From: Geosmithia putterillii
Taxonomy: Eukaryota; Ascomycota; Sordariomycetes; Hypocreales; Bionectriaceae
NCBI GenBank assembly: GCA_900188575.1
Contig: FYEU01000313.1
Location: forward strand, 186,001-250,000
DNA length: 64,000 bases
Reading direction: 5' to 3'
Part shown: positions 45,388 to 54,997 of the stretch, one piece after another
How positions within the stretch are numbered: the first letter of the stretch is position 1
Layout: each line of letters starts with the position of its first letter
Notes under the pieces: generated by a model
What the model saw: the letters and a program-made list of their open reading frames with translations, nothing else
Databases searched by the model: none
What the model was told of the DNA's origin: nothing
Made by a program: the position numbers and the translations under genes

Positions 45388-46556
45388 ATGAGGCCACAGA
45401 TATGCACACGCGCCAGGCTCTCAGCCCGCATTACCGATCTACCCCGAGGGTCATGGCCATGTCGCCGAGTCCACACCGGCGCCCGGCTACTCAATCCGAC
45501 GGCCCCGCCACGAGCCGACGGCGGAAGCGCAGCCGCAGCCCCGCCATTGAATCCCCGATGGCTCACCAACCTCCGACGGGACGCCGAGAAGCTGTGCTCC
45601 ACGACGACGAATGGGCTCACGGCTACGGGAGATCATCAAGGGGCCAACAGAGTTCTTGAGAAGCTCGATGCGCGTTGGTTGGAGCTGTCTGCCGGAGCCG
45701 AGGGGTATCTACTCGGACCGAGGTGGACGGGGCTCGACGGCCATCAGGTTGCCTGGGGGGACATGGTAAGTGATGACTACCCTGAATGCAAGGGAATTGG
45801 GACTAATAGGATATACTCTGGGATGTAGGACAGTATGGTAAGTCCAATTGTTCAGTACTATAGCGTGAGATGTGAATCTGCGCTGACCGTTTGCTTCTAG
45901 GGTATGTTCATGTTCACTGTACCTTGATGAAGTTGTACGAGGATATACCATGCTGACACTCACAGGCCATGTCAACAACGTTATTTACAATCGGTACGCC
46001 GAGTCTTCTCGCGTCAACTATTTTGGCAAGTTTGCCTAGGCCATGCCCCCAAGTCAGCGGCAAGCGTGGTTCGACCTCATGACTCCGCGGGGGATTGGGC
46101 TTTTGATGAAGAGTATCAGGACGGATTACAAGATGGTGAGTTCTCCATATCGCCCCAGGGTAGATAGTTGAAAGGGACATAAGATGGAGTGAGAAGAGGA
46201 TGAGATCGAGTGAACGCTTGGGGCAAGAGAGAGAGAGAGAGAGAGAATATTGACAAGAACAGCCCCTCGTCTGGCCCGACTCCATCACCGTCCTGCACAA
46301 GCTTGCGGAAAAGCCAACGACAGAATCGACAAGCGTCGTCTTGGAAGCCGTCATCTTCTCCCACAAGCACCAGAGACTGGCAGCCCGGTGCTTCGAGGAC
46401 GTCGTCGTCTACGACTACACCAAAGCCCAGAAGGCGACGCTGCCGTCCTACATGGTGGACGAGCTTGGAGCGGCGTTTGCTCTTCAAGATCAGACCCGGG
46501 ACAAGACTCGCCACGAGATTGCAGAGTTACAAAGGGCTATTTCACAAACGTCGTGA
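45388..46556 (+). CDS. 4HBT/hotdog thioesterase, mitochondrial, interrupted by an in-frame TAG
   Basis: Predicted acyl-CoA thioesterase of the hotdog fold. Exons are 45388-45765, 45829-45837 (9 nt), 45901 (1 nt), 45966-46135 and 46263-46556, giving 283 codons, of which codon 154 (46037-46039) is TAG. The first exon begins with a basic presequence (MRPQICTRARLSARI) and ends with the strand YTG-like segment WTGLDGHQVAWGDM. The microexons add DSM and G, forming GDMDSMGHVNN, where the second Asp is the expected catalytic residue (compare the D-x-x-G of bacterial 4-hydroxybenzoyl-CoA thioesterase). RYAESSRVNYF follows. After the TAG the same frame continues with well-conserved sequence (DLMTPRGIGLLMKSI, LEAVIFSHKHQR, YMVDEL) to a normal stop. 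Without readthrough the product would be 153 aa and would lack half the fold. It could be a recent pseudogene, an edited transcript or a sequence error. Confidence 0.72.
46226..46246. repeat. (GA)n tract inside the last thioesterase intron
   Basis: About ten GA units in the 127-nt intron at 46136-46262. Confidence 0.9.
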
Positions 46557-46703
46557 ATCATCTAGGGATTTGAATTGGAATTGGTCATGTATTACCCATT
46601 ATACATATACACATGTGCTCTGTATATCTCGGCTTCTAAATATATACTTGAATGGTAGTCTGCTATATAAACGCGTCTGTGCATGTATGTGCCGCGTGCT
46701 GCG

Positions 46704-49097
46704 TTACACAATGCTGACCTTTTGCTGGTGCCTGGCAAGCCAATCCACCGAAGGGTTGATGCGGCTCTTGTCGACCGAGTCGGACAGCCTAGAGGCGGGC
46801 TTGAGGCTCGACGTAAGGCTCGACGTAAGGCTCGACGTAGACGCCGTGTTCGCCAGGGAGATGCCGGCCACGTCCGAGGGCTTCTCGATGCCGCCGTGGG
46901 CGCACTTGCCGCCGTTGAAGGCCGAGTTGGCAGCCGCCTCCCAGACCTTGGTAACGTCGGTGATCATGTCAGCCGTCCAGTAGAGGCGGCAGTCAGCCTC
47001 CTCGACGACGAACTGGGCGGGAATCCCGTCGTTGACGTTGTCCCTCAGGATCTGGTCACGGGCGTTGACGCTCGCGCTGACGGACCGCTCAATGGGAAGA
47101 CTGTCGAAGCGGTCCAGGAGGGCCAGCTTGGCCGGGTCCTCGGTCAAGTTGGCGGCCTGCTGGGCGTATCCCAGGATGTTCTGGAACTGGAGAACCTGGG
47201 AGCCCTTGACGCCGCCAACGCCCTGGATAGCACCCTCCTTGGGGCGGCCGCCAAAGGCCACCGACTTGACCTTGCCCTGGATGCGGAGCATCTCCGAGGC
47301 AATGGTGCAGGTGGAGGCGCAGACACCATCGTACAGCAGGACAATGTCTTCGGCGCGGAAGGGTTGCGTAAGGTTCTGCAGGGCTCCGTAGCCCGAGACG
47401 CCGGTGCCGAGGCCAAAGGTTGCGTTGGTCGTCGTCAGCGGGTCGCTGAGGTTCCAGCGCATCAGGTTGGTGTAGGCCGTGTCTTGGTAGACGTGGGGCG
47501 CAAATTTGTCGTCAAACGTCTCGAACGCGCCGCCCGTCAGGTTGAGGTCGTAGCGGTAGTTGAACCACGACTGATACAGCTCAATGCGGGCCTGGTCGTT
47601 GCTCGTGTAAGGGTCGAAGCCGTCCGAGGCCTTGCTAGCAATCTCAGCCATGGCTTTGAAGGCATCGTTCTCCTTCCAGCGCGAGTAGCCGTCCTCGACA
47701 ATGTGAGGGAACAGCTGGCGGAAAAAGTCGTATCCGAGCAGGATGTAGCCGCCACCGTTGGCCTGGAAGTCGACGACGAGCTTGGTCTTGCCGGCAGCCT
47801 TGGCTTCGGCGAGGAAGTCGCGCGTCACGGCCTGGAACTCGGCAGGGCTTTTGCTCTCAAAGGCCAGGAGGGAGATGACGGCCACGTGCTCGAGGCCCTC
47901 GCCCTCGAGGTAGTAGCCCGAGACGATGCCGTCGCTGGTCGTAATGACGGGCTTGGGGTAGCCGGCAGGCCCGGGGACAGGGTCGGAATCGTCGCTGGTG
48001 GCCGCCGGAGGGACCCTGGGTGTGCAGAACTTCTTGTAGAAAGACGGACCGTCGACGACGCCATCCATGTCCTCCTGGAGCTGGGCCGTGTTCTCGAGCG
48101 TGAGCTTGGTACCGTTGGAAAAGGTAAAGGACGTGGTGGGGCCAGGGTAGAGCAGGCTGATACGGCCGTTGCCGGCAAAGTAACCAGTGATACCGGCCGA
48201 GGCGTTGATGGCCTTGGCAAAGAACATGGAGTTGTAGGCCGCGTCGACATCCTGGTTGTACGTGCCCTTATTGATGGTGTCCTCGACATACTTGCTGGCG
48301 TCGATGTCGTTGATCTTGGCGACGGTGGGGGCCGACGAGGCGTCGTCGATGACGTCCTCTGTATGGAGTATGCATCCGTCAGCTTATGTCTCGACTTTGG
48401 CTCGGAGGAGTGGCTCGGAGGAGAAAAGGGCCCTTGGTGATGGTCCAATCCATTTGATACATACCGTACAGCTTGATCACGGGGAGAGAGGTTCCATCGT
48501 CGCTGACGGACACGAGGGAACGCTGACGACCAAACTTAAAGGCGCGCGTCAGGATATCCGGGTACAGGACAAAATGACCATCGTGACCGGGGAGGAAGAC
48601 GGTCTCGTAGAGGTCCGTCTGGAAGTCGTACTCTCCGTCGTACTTGTCGGCGACGAGGTTGGCGCGGACCTTGGCGAGGTTCGCAAACATGTCGTAGCCA
48701 GGGTAGAAGTAGTCCGAAGGCGGGTCCTTCTTGTAGGCGGCATCGCTCTGCCACTCGAGGTACGGCTCAATTGAGTCGACGAACTTGATAGCGGCATCCT
48801 TACCGAGGGGCACGGACTTGAGACAGGCGTGAGCCAGGGCTGCAGGAACCGAATCGGAGTCTAGAGGGTGAGGGGGGCAATGATCAGCATATGTTCTCTT
48901 CTCTCCCATTGGTTCGTTTTCTCTTCTTTTCTGCATTCAGTGTGAGTGTCTTATGTTGACATACCGCCGTCAGCCACCGAGGCGCTCACTTGAGCACATG
49001 GCTCAGTTGTGTTGGATGCTCGCTTGAGAGTAGGCGTGGCAGCGACGAGGTCCACGGCGCCGGCCAACAGGGCGGCGCAAACGATACCGGTGCGCAT
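46704..49097 (-). CDS. secreted S41-family (CPAF/UstP-like) peptidase-domain protein
   Basis: Extracellular or surface protein of about 727 aa, exons 49097-48965, 48860-48465 and 48358-46704. It begins with a signal peptide (MRTGIVCAALLAGAVDLVAA), followed by a Cys-containing mature N-terminus (TEPCAQVSASVADG). The body is the large fungal S41-like architecture: a middle region with VVDFQANGGGYILLGYDFF, then VLLYDGVCASTCTIASEML. In S41/CPAF-type enzymes a serine in the corresponding CAST/SAC turn is the nucleophile, so the serine in CASTC is the likely one here. Many N-x-S/T sites suggest N-glycosylation. The C-terminus is Ser-rich, with a three-unit TSSL repeat encoded by 12-bp DNA repeats at 46805-46840. 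Relatives include UstP, an S41 protein of the ustiloxin cluster, but no RiPP precursor or partner enzymes are seen here. Convergent with the thioesterase, 147 bp apart. Confidence 0.85.
46805..46840. repeat. three 12-bp coding repeats
   Basis: Three copies of ggctcgacgtaa (the last ends in g) in the S41 gene. The unit is a multiple of three, so copy-number changes would only add or remove four residues (TSSL). Confidence 0.9.
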
Positions 49098-51994
49098 ATT
49101 GAAGTCAATGGGTCCTTTATCGGTGAAAAAGGAATGTTGACAGAAGAAGGGAATGGAAACGACGACTTCCAGATAGTGAACACCTTCACTTTTGAACGCT
49201 TAGTGTTCCGATCAGAGAAGAGGCCGCAAACATCAGTTGTGTTAAAGACGGCGACGCGACGTATTTATTCAAAGGAACGCCGGCTCGTGGAGTCGACTCC
49301 TCCACCACCACAAAGACGGAAACTGGCAAGGCCGGCGCAAGGCAAGGCGCACACGACCAACCATTGGAGGGGGGACTTTTGGGAGCCGGGGAGGATCTGC
49401 ATCCGACCGCAAGCTAGCCAATCCACCCCTGGCTACTGCAAGAGAGGAACAACCCGTCCGAGTCTTGTTGGTTGGCGCATCATCGTGACCCTCATAAGCC
49501 TAAGCCCCCCTCCCCCTTGTATCTCTGCACACTGTAGACATGGTCCCGGCTGATTAGGCTTCGCCTCCGTCCCGGGGGAGATTCCATCTTGGACCCCCCC
49601 CCGAATGTCTCACTCTCTAATGCCTTGTGATCGCCTTGACTGTGAAAACGGCGTATTGGCCGGCATTCGGGCTTCGTGCAGCGAAATCCCTACGACATAA
49701 GCGGCAGGTTGTCCCCATTGACCCCGTAATTTCGCGAGAGAGTGGATCAATGGCCAAAGGCCAAGCGACTGAGCCAAAGGTTCAACAGAAGAGGGTTGGC
49801 CGATTAGGCTATCAACGCGTCAAGAAACCAAGGCAACGCTCACAGATATCGGTAGTTTAACGACGAGATTAAACCAGGGGCCTAAAACCCGGCGGTTCGT
49901 TTGTTCGGCCGGATACCGGCACCAACCTGCATGTCGCAAGTGATATCGACTTGCCAGGCGTGGACGAGTCAGGGGTACTATTGTGTTTTTTTAACATCTA
50001 GGTTTGCAAGCGTACGGAGTACTACCGGTCGCCATGGCCAAAGTGCAACGAGGCGAAGAAGCTAGAGACATGGTGAGGCAAAAAGGAGGGCGTTATTGGA
50101 ATCTGCCGTGGGGATTCGGTTCAACCTTGTAACGCGATTGGGAGGCGTGGAGGTGAAGGATTAAACGTTGATATTAATAGCGTCGTGACTTGTCCCTCGG
50201 CTGTCTTGTAGGGATCTGTGCGTAGTAAGATTCATTGTGCAGCAACATGCACTGCCGGGTTGCCAGGCTACTGGCGCAATTGCCATGGCTGTGGCTCGTC
50301 ATCAATGGCATTGGATTGGGCCGTTGGCCAATATTTGTGCAATACCGAGTGCAACGCCTTGCTGTTCCAGTAATACCCAGTAGAAAAGGCACTCGGACAT
50401 CCTTGGCATTTGACGATCGAAACCAAGTGCGAATCTTATCCATGTTTTGCTCCGTATCACTATCCTGCTTGCTTGTATCCTTATCCTGGGGCATGTTTAC
50501 CGGTCTGTGCTGCGGATTCAATGGAGCCTCACAATCCGTTTCAGCGATGTGAGCACATTGGAGTCATTTTCATCGGATCCCCTCGTCTGTTGTCATCCGG
50601 CTGCGTTTGCGGGTACGGGACATGGACCCAGCTCTATTCACAGTCGCTGTCAGCCTGCGTTCCAAAGAAAAAGCCTCGATACTGCATGTAATCGGACGAC
50701 ACTGTGCAGCTGCGGAGGACTGCTATTAAAAGACCAACGATAAGTAAGCACTGGGCTGATAAAAATGACGGAGTGCTCCGTATTACCAACAAGCAAATGC
50801 TAAAAGTAGTCGTGGGCATGTCGATGGCTTCAAGGATGAGTATCATGGTCTCTTCGTCTCCAGATACTCGCACTTGGTTGGCACTCACAGTGTTCCCTAT
50901 CTGCAACATATCCCATTGGAAATGGAGTCATGGCCCCATGGCGCTGAATTGTGTCAATGTCTCCGGCATTTGAGAGTATCTGCATTGCGAGTACTCCGTA
51001 CTCCGTACAGCGTGCTCAGTGCCCACAGATCCCCAAGCCGGGGCTCTGCCGCCCTGAGCCTTCTGTCTTTCGTGTGTGGCGTCGTGCCGTCTGCCATGTG
51101 GTGGGGTTCCCCACTCTTTGTCGACCAACCCTGCGCGGCACCTTGAACCCTGGGCGATCCTGCGAGGCTCCGTATGGGCTGTTGGGCTCTGTAATACTCT
51201 GGGCTGTTGCAAGTTGGTGTACCAGTATCGCGCCCTACGACGTAATGATGCGACGACATGTGGCTGGAATCCGGTATGGTTAGTCTGCCTGAGTAGTACT
51301 GATGGGATGGTCCTCGTAGAAATGCAATACTCACTGACATAAGTCACCTTGCAGACCTGTAACAAAGTGCTGCACTGCACAGCACACTGACGCAACTGAC
51401 GCAATCCTCACTGCGGGCCCAAGTGGCTCTCGCCACCGCAATCGGTAGGTGAACAGAATCGCCAAGGCCGATGATTCCGACACAGCAGGATGCGTGCAGA
51501 CAGGTATCCAGATGGGCATCAAGTTAGGCCTTAGAGGTCTGAGTGCATTGGGAACTGGCATGTATGACGATTGCAAAGACCACTTTCGATGCACAAGAGG
51601 GATGACACGGAGAGGCACAATGAGGTGAGGGGTAGACATGGAGGGGCAGAGAAAAACGGAGGGGCACAGAGGGAATGAGAGAGAATCGTAATATCATTTG
51701 TACTACATTCGATGGCAGGAGCAGCAGCTATCGTGCCTGCCGTGCATGCAAGTAACGCGAACGCACTTGCCATTAATTCGAATGACAGGAGAGGGCAAGA
51801 AAAAAATCATCTGCTTTTTTTGTGTCTTTTGTTTCCATCATTGCATAACTTTTCCCTTTCCCAAATGTCTAGTAATAATCCCATACACACGTAAAGTCAT
51901 CTCTATCCTCGTAACGATGGAGGGTGCCTCCTGAGCCTCCTGGTATTATGGTCGACGTGATGACCCAAACTTGGCACGGCTAAGCTTGGTCAGT
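49098..51994. other. gene-poor intergenic region (about 2.9 kb)
   Basis: 5' region of the S41 gene and 3' region of mannitol dehydrogenase. No open frame with a recognisable domain or splice pattern was found. TACTCCGTA half-sites occur near 50012 and 50994-51009. Confidence 0.5.
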
Positions 51995-53509
51995 CTAGTC
52001 GACGTAGTCGGCCAGAGTGGCCAGGGCACCCTTGCTGTAGAAGCTGGCGAGGGCCTTGGTAACCTCATCAACAAAGATCTTGTCGTCACGCAGATCGTCA
52101 CCAAACAGGCTCTTGACGTCGAGGAGAGGGAAGGGCGAGGTGCCGCCAGCAATGGCGCGGGCCTTGAGGTCCTCGGCCATGGGGTCGTCAATCTCGTAGG
52201 ACTTGCCGTGCTCGTCGGTGCCGTTGAGGTAGCGGAACCAGGAGGCGACGCAGAAGATGAGGCGGCGGAAGTTGTGGGTGCCGGCCATGATCTGCTCGGC
52301 GACCGAGGGCATGATGAACTGGGGCAGCTTGCCGGAGCCGTTGAGGGTCAGGCGGCCGACCTGGTCCATGATGGCCGGGTTGGAGAAGCGGGAGAGCAGA
52401 GTGTCGCAGTACTTGTCAATGTCGACGCCGGGGATCGCGGGCAGCAGGGGCTTGACCTCGCTGTGCATCATGTTGTAGATGAACTTGTGGAAGTGCTCGT
52501 TGGCAAAGACCTCGTGGACGTACTCGATGCCACCAAGGTAGGCGGCGTACGAGACGGCCGTGTGCGAGGCGTTGAGCAGACGCAGCTTGTGGCACTCGAA
52601 CCTCTCGACGTCGGACACGTCCTTGACGACCTGGACACCGGCCTTCTCAAAGGGCGGGCGGCCGTTGGCAAACGTGTCCTCGACGACCCACTGCATGAAA
52701 GGCTCGGTGACAACGGGCCAGTTGTCCTGGATGCCAAACGACTCGGCCAGGCTGGCCTTGTCGGCGTCCGAGGTGCGCGGGGTGATGCGGTCCACCATGC
52801 TGTTGGGGAAGCCGCCCTCCTTCTCGATCCAGGCGGCCACCTCGGGGTCGCGGAGGCGGGCAAAGGTCAGGAGCATGTGGCGGGTGATGGAGCCGTTCTT
52901 CTGCATGTTGTCACAGGACAGGACGGTGAAGGGGGGGAGGCCGGCCTTCTTGCGCCTGGCCAGGGCGGCAAACAGGTAGCCAAACGTAGTCTTGGGGGCC
53001 GACAGGTCGCTGGCAAGGTCGGCCACAATGTCGGGGCTGTCGACCTCCATCTCGTGCGTGTTCTCGTTGTAGAAGTAGCCGCTCTCAGTGATGGTCATGG
53101 ACACAATGCGGGTGTCGGGGTGGGCCAGCTTGGCCAGCACGGCCTCGGGGGAGTCGGGGGCGAAGAGGAATGAGTTGATGCTGCCCACGATGCGGGCCTT
53201 GCTGCCAGCCTCGGACCGCTCCAGGACGGTGTAGAGGTAGTCCTGAGGGGTGAGGGCGTCACGCATGCCGGCATCAAAGGGCTGGAGGCCGACACCGGCA
53301 ATGGCCCAGTCACGGATGCCATGCTTGCCCATCAGCTCGTCGACGTACACGGCCAGGTGAGCCCTGTGGAAGCCGCCGACGCCAATGTGGACGATGCCCT
53401 CCTTGACGCCCGAGCGGTCGTAGCTGGGGGTCTGGATGACATGCTTGCTGTTCTGAGCGTGCGAGGAGATCTCCTTGAGCGTCTCGTTGTTGATCTTGAC
53501 AGCAGCCAT
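51995..53509 (-). CDS. NAD-dependent mannitol 2-dehydrogenase
   Basis: Interconverts D-mannitol and D-fructose (EC 1.1.1.67) in the cytosol. It is a single-exon gene of 504 aa, close to the usual length of the polyol-specific long-chain dehydrogenases. I start at MAAVKINNETL; an in-frame ATG further upstream would add a hydrophobic leader not seen in the family. The Rossmann nucleotide loop is near residues 37-52 (GIVHIGVGGFHRAH). The catalytic signature KLRLLNASH gives Lys308, Asn313 and His316, matching the Lys/Asn/His triad known from Pseudomonas mannitol 2-dehydrogenase. The C-terminal alpha domain is intact (VDEVTKALASFYSKGAL). Mannitol is a major storage and stress polyol of ascomycetes. 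The gene is divergent from SPF1, 1.5 kb away. Confidence 0.95.
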   Translation of the reverse strand: MAAVKINNETLKEISSHAQNSKHVIQTPSYDRSGVKEGIVHIGVGGFHRAHLAVYVDELMGKHGIRDWAIAGVGLQPFDAGMRDALTPQDYLYTVLERSEAGSKARIVGSINSFLFAPDSPEAVLAKLAHPDTRIVSMTITESGYFYNENTHEMEVDSPDIVADLASDLSAPKTTFGYLFAALARRKKAGLPPFTVLSCDNMQKNGSITRHMLLTFARLRDPEVAAWIEKEGGFPNSMVDRITPRTSDADKASLAESFGIQDNWPVVTEPFMQWVVEDTFANGRPPFEKAGVQVVKDVSDVERFECHKLRLLNASHTAVSYAAYLGGIEYVHEVFANEHFHKFIYNMMHSEVKPLLPAIPGVDIDKYCDTLLSRFSNPAIMDQVGRLTLNGSGKLPQFIMPSVAEQIMAGTHNFRRLIFCVASWFRYLNGTDEHGKSYEIDDPMAEDLKARAIAGGTSPFPLLDVKSLFGDDLRDDKIFVDEVTKALASFYSKGALATLADYVD

Positions 53510-54997
53510 GATGTGATTGCGGGGTATCGTATCGTGTATTATAGAGAAGAAGGGGAAGACGAAAGGGGAGGACAATTGAAGGGAAGGCGAGGAGGAGGAG
53601 GGTATAAGAGGAAGAAAAGAAGAGGGGAAAAAGAGAAGAGGACAGGATGATTATGAGGCGAAATGGGGGTCAGAGGAGCTTCAGAGGCGCTGAGCTGTCC
53701 ATGACGCTAGAGGGGTCACACATACATACTCGTAATGAATTTTTTGGTGGGGCCGTCCTTCCCCTCGAAGCCCCTCGAGCCCCTCGAAGGGCCCTGGAGA
53801 GTGGGAAGCGGTGTATTCTTGCTGCCTGGCAAGTAGCGGGATGTCAATTGACAGCTTGTATAGAGTACAGGACATCTATGCTATTTTCAACGGTGAGACA
53901 GCGGCTTTGGGTTAGTCCTGGGAGTATCTGAGACTCTTGGCTTGGATGGCTCCGGGCCAGAACCAGTGCTATCCCCATTGTTTTCGTCCTTGTTGAACTA
54001 ATACTCCCACTTCGTACGAGGATATCATGGCTGCCTGCATGTGGATCTCGCCATTTGCGGGCACTGCGGCTTGTGCTCTTCTCGTAATGAGATAATACCC
54101 ATGAGACGTCGAACGTAGGGGCCGAGAGCATCAAGCAGTCCCTGCGTTTCTGTCGTACATATTATATCTACTCCGTTTTAACGACGAGAACTAGTCTTAT
54201 TCTTAGGCACCATGACGACGTTGCCCAGCTAGAGTGGGCACGGTGGACCGTATGACTGAATCGACTACGTACTGCTCCGTATTCTCTCCGTATTTTGCCC
54301 GGTTCGTTCTCAGTCTTTTGCGGGGGACGATGGGGGGGAGACGAAGGTGAAAGAAGGAGGAAGAGGCTTGGCGCGCTGTGATAACGCCACGGCCCACGCG
54401 GCGGTGGGTGGTGTATTCTTAGTAATACTATACGGTGGTCCGTGAGTGGGGGTCAAGGTGTCAGCCGCTTTGCCGTAGTGCACGTGATAAGGCACGAAAA
54501 AGCTTGCGGCTGATAAGATGGCCAAAACGTGGCGTACCTCTGACGGGTACCTGTATGGTGTGCTGTACTTACGGAGTACTCCGTACGGAGTACAGCGTAC
54601 GGAGACTCCGCACGGATATTACAAGTAGGCGATGGTGAAGCGGTGCAGCACCAGCCACAGTACATGAGATAATCAAATGTGGCGTAGCGAACCATCCACC
54701 AGCCACATCCCACTTTTTGGAGAAGCGTCTGGACGTCGCGCGAAAAGTACAGATCACGATCACAGAGAGGCAAACAGGGTCCTTTCCATCTAAACCGCCC
54801 ATCGACTCTGCCGCCGATACGACCTCAGCGACGGAGATTTCGACCGGCTACCTGATTCACGGCGATTTCCTTTGCCTGAATCAGCCTCTTTGTTTTCTTT
54901 GTCGGAGCACAGACTATCTTGACTCCGGGGCCTCGGCCCTCATAGTTCCAACTGAAGCATCACAAGCCCTCTCTTTGTGCTTGCTTGCGTGCCCATC
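53510..54997. other. divergent intergenic region of mannitol dehydrogenase and SPF1
   Basis: No gene supported. A GA-rich leader (53540-53650) precedes the mannitol dehydrogenase ATG on its strand. A dense cluster of TACGGAGTA/TACTCCGTA elements, including one perfect palindrome, lies at 54568-54610. Confidence 0.5.
54577..54592. repeat. perfect 16-bp palindrome TACTCCGTACGGAGTA
   Basis: Fourth exact copy, embedded in a run of partial copies (ttacggag before it, gtacggag after it). It is about 400 bp upstream of the SPF1 ATG. Confidence 0.9.

Noticed and set aside
45810..45837. Alternative 28-nt second exon for the thioesterase, which would avoid the 1-nt exon
   Set aside because: It keeps frame, but its acceptor (taatag) immediately follows the best branch-site candidate (gactaat), leaving a 44-nt intron. 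The protein would read DILWDVGQYGHVNN, losing the conserved Asp four residues before His.
45992..46039. Treating the TAG in the thioesterase as an intron acceptor (cg|gtacgc ... cctag)
   Set aside because: The 46-nt intron would remove the conserved RYAESSRVNYF segment of the fold.
46683..48440. Open frame of 585 codons on the plus strand over the S41 gene
   Set aside because: Antisense shadow of the S41 exon; arginine/valine/glycine-rich, with no domain.
51971..53173. Open frame of 400 codons on the plus strand over mannitol dehydrogenase
   Set aside because: Antisense shadow of a clear enzyme gene.
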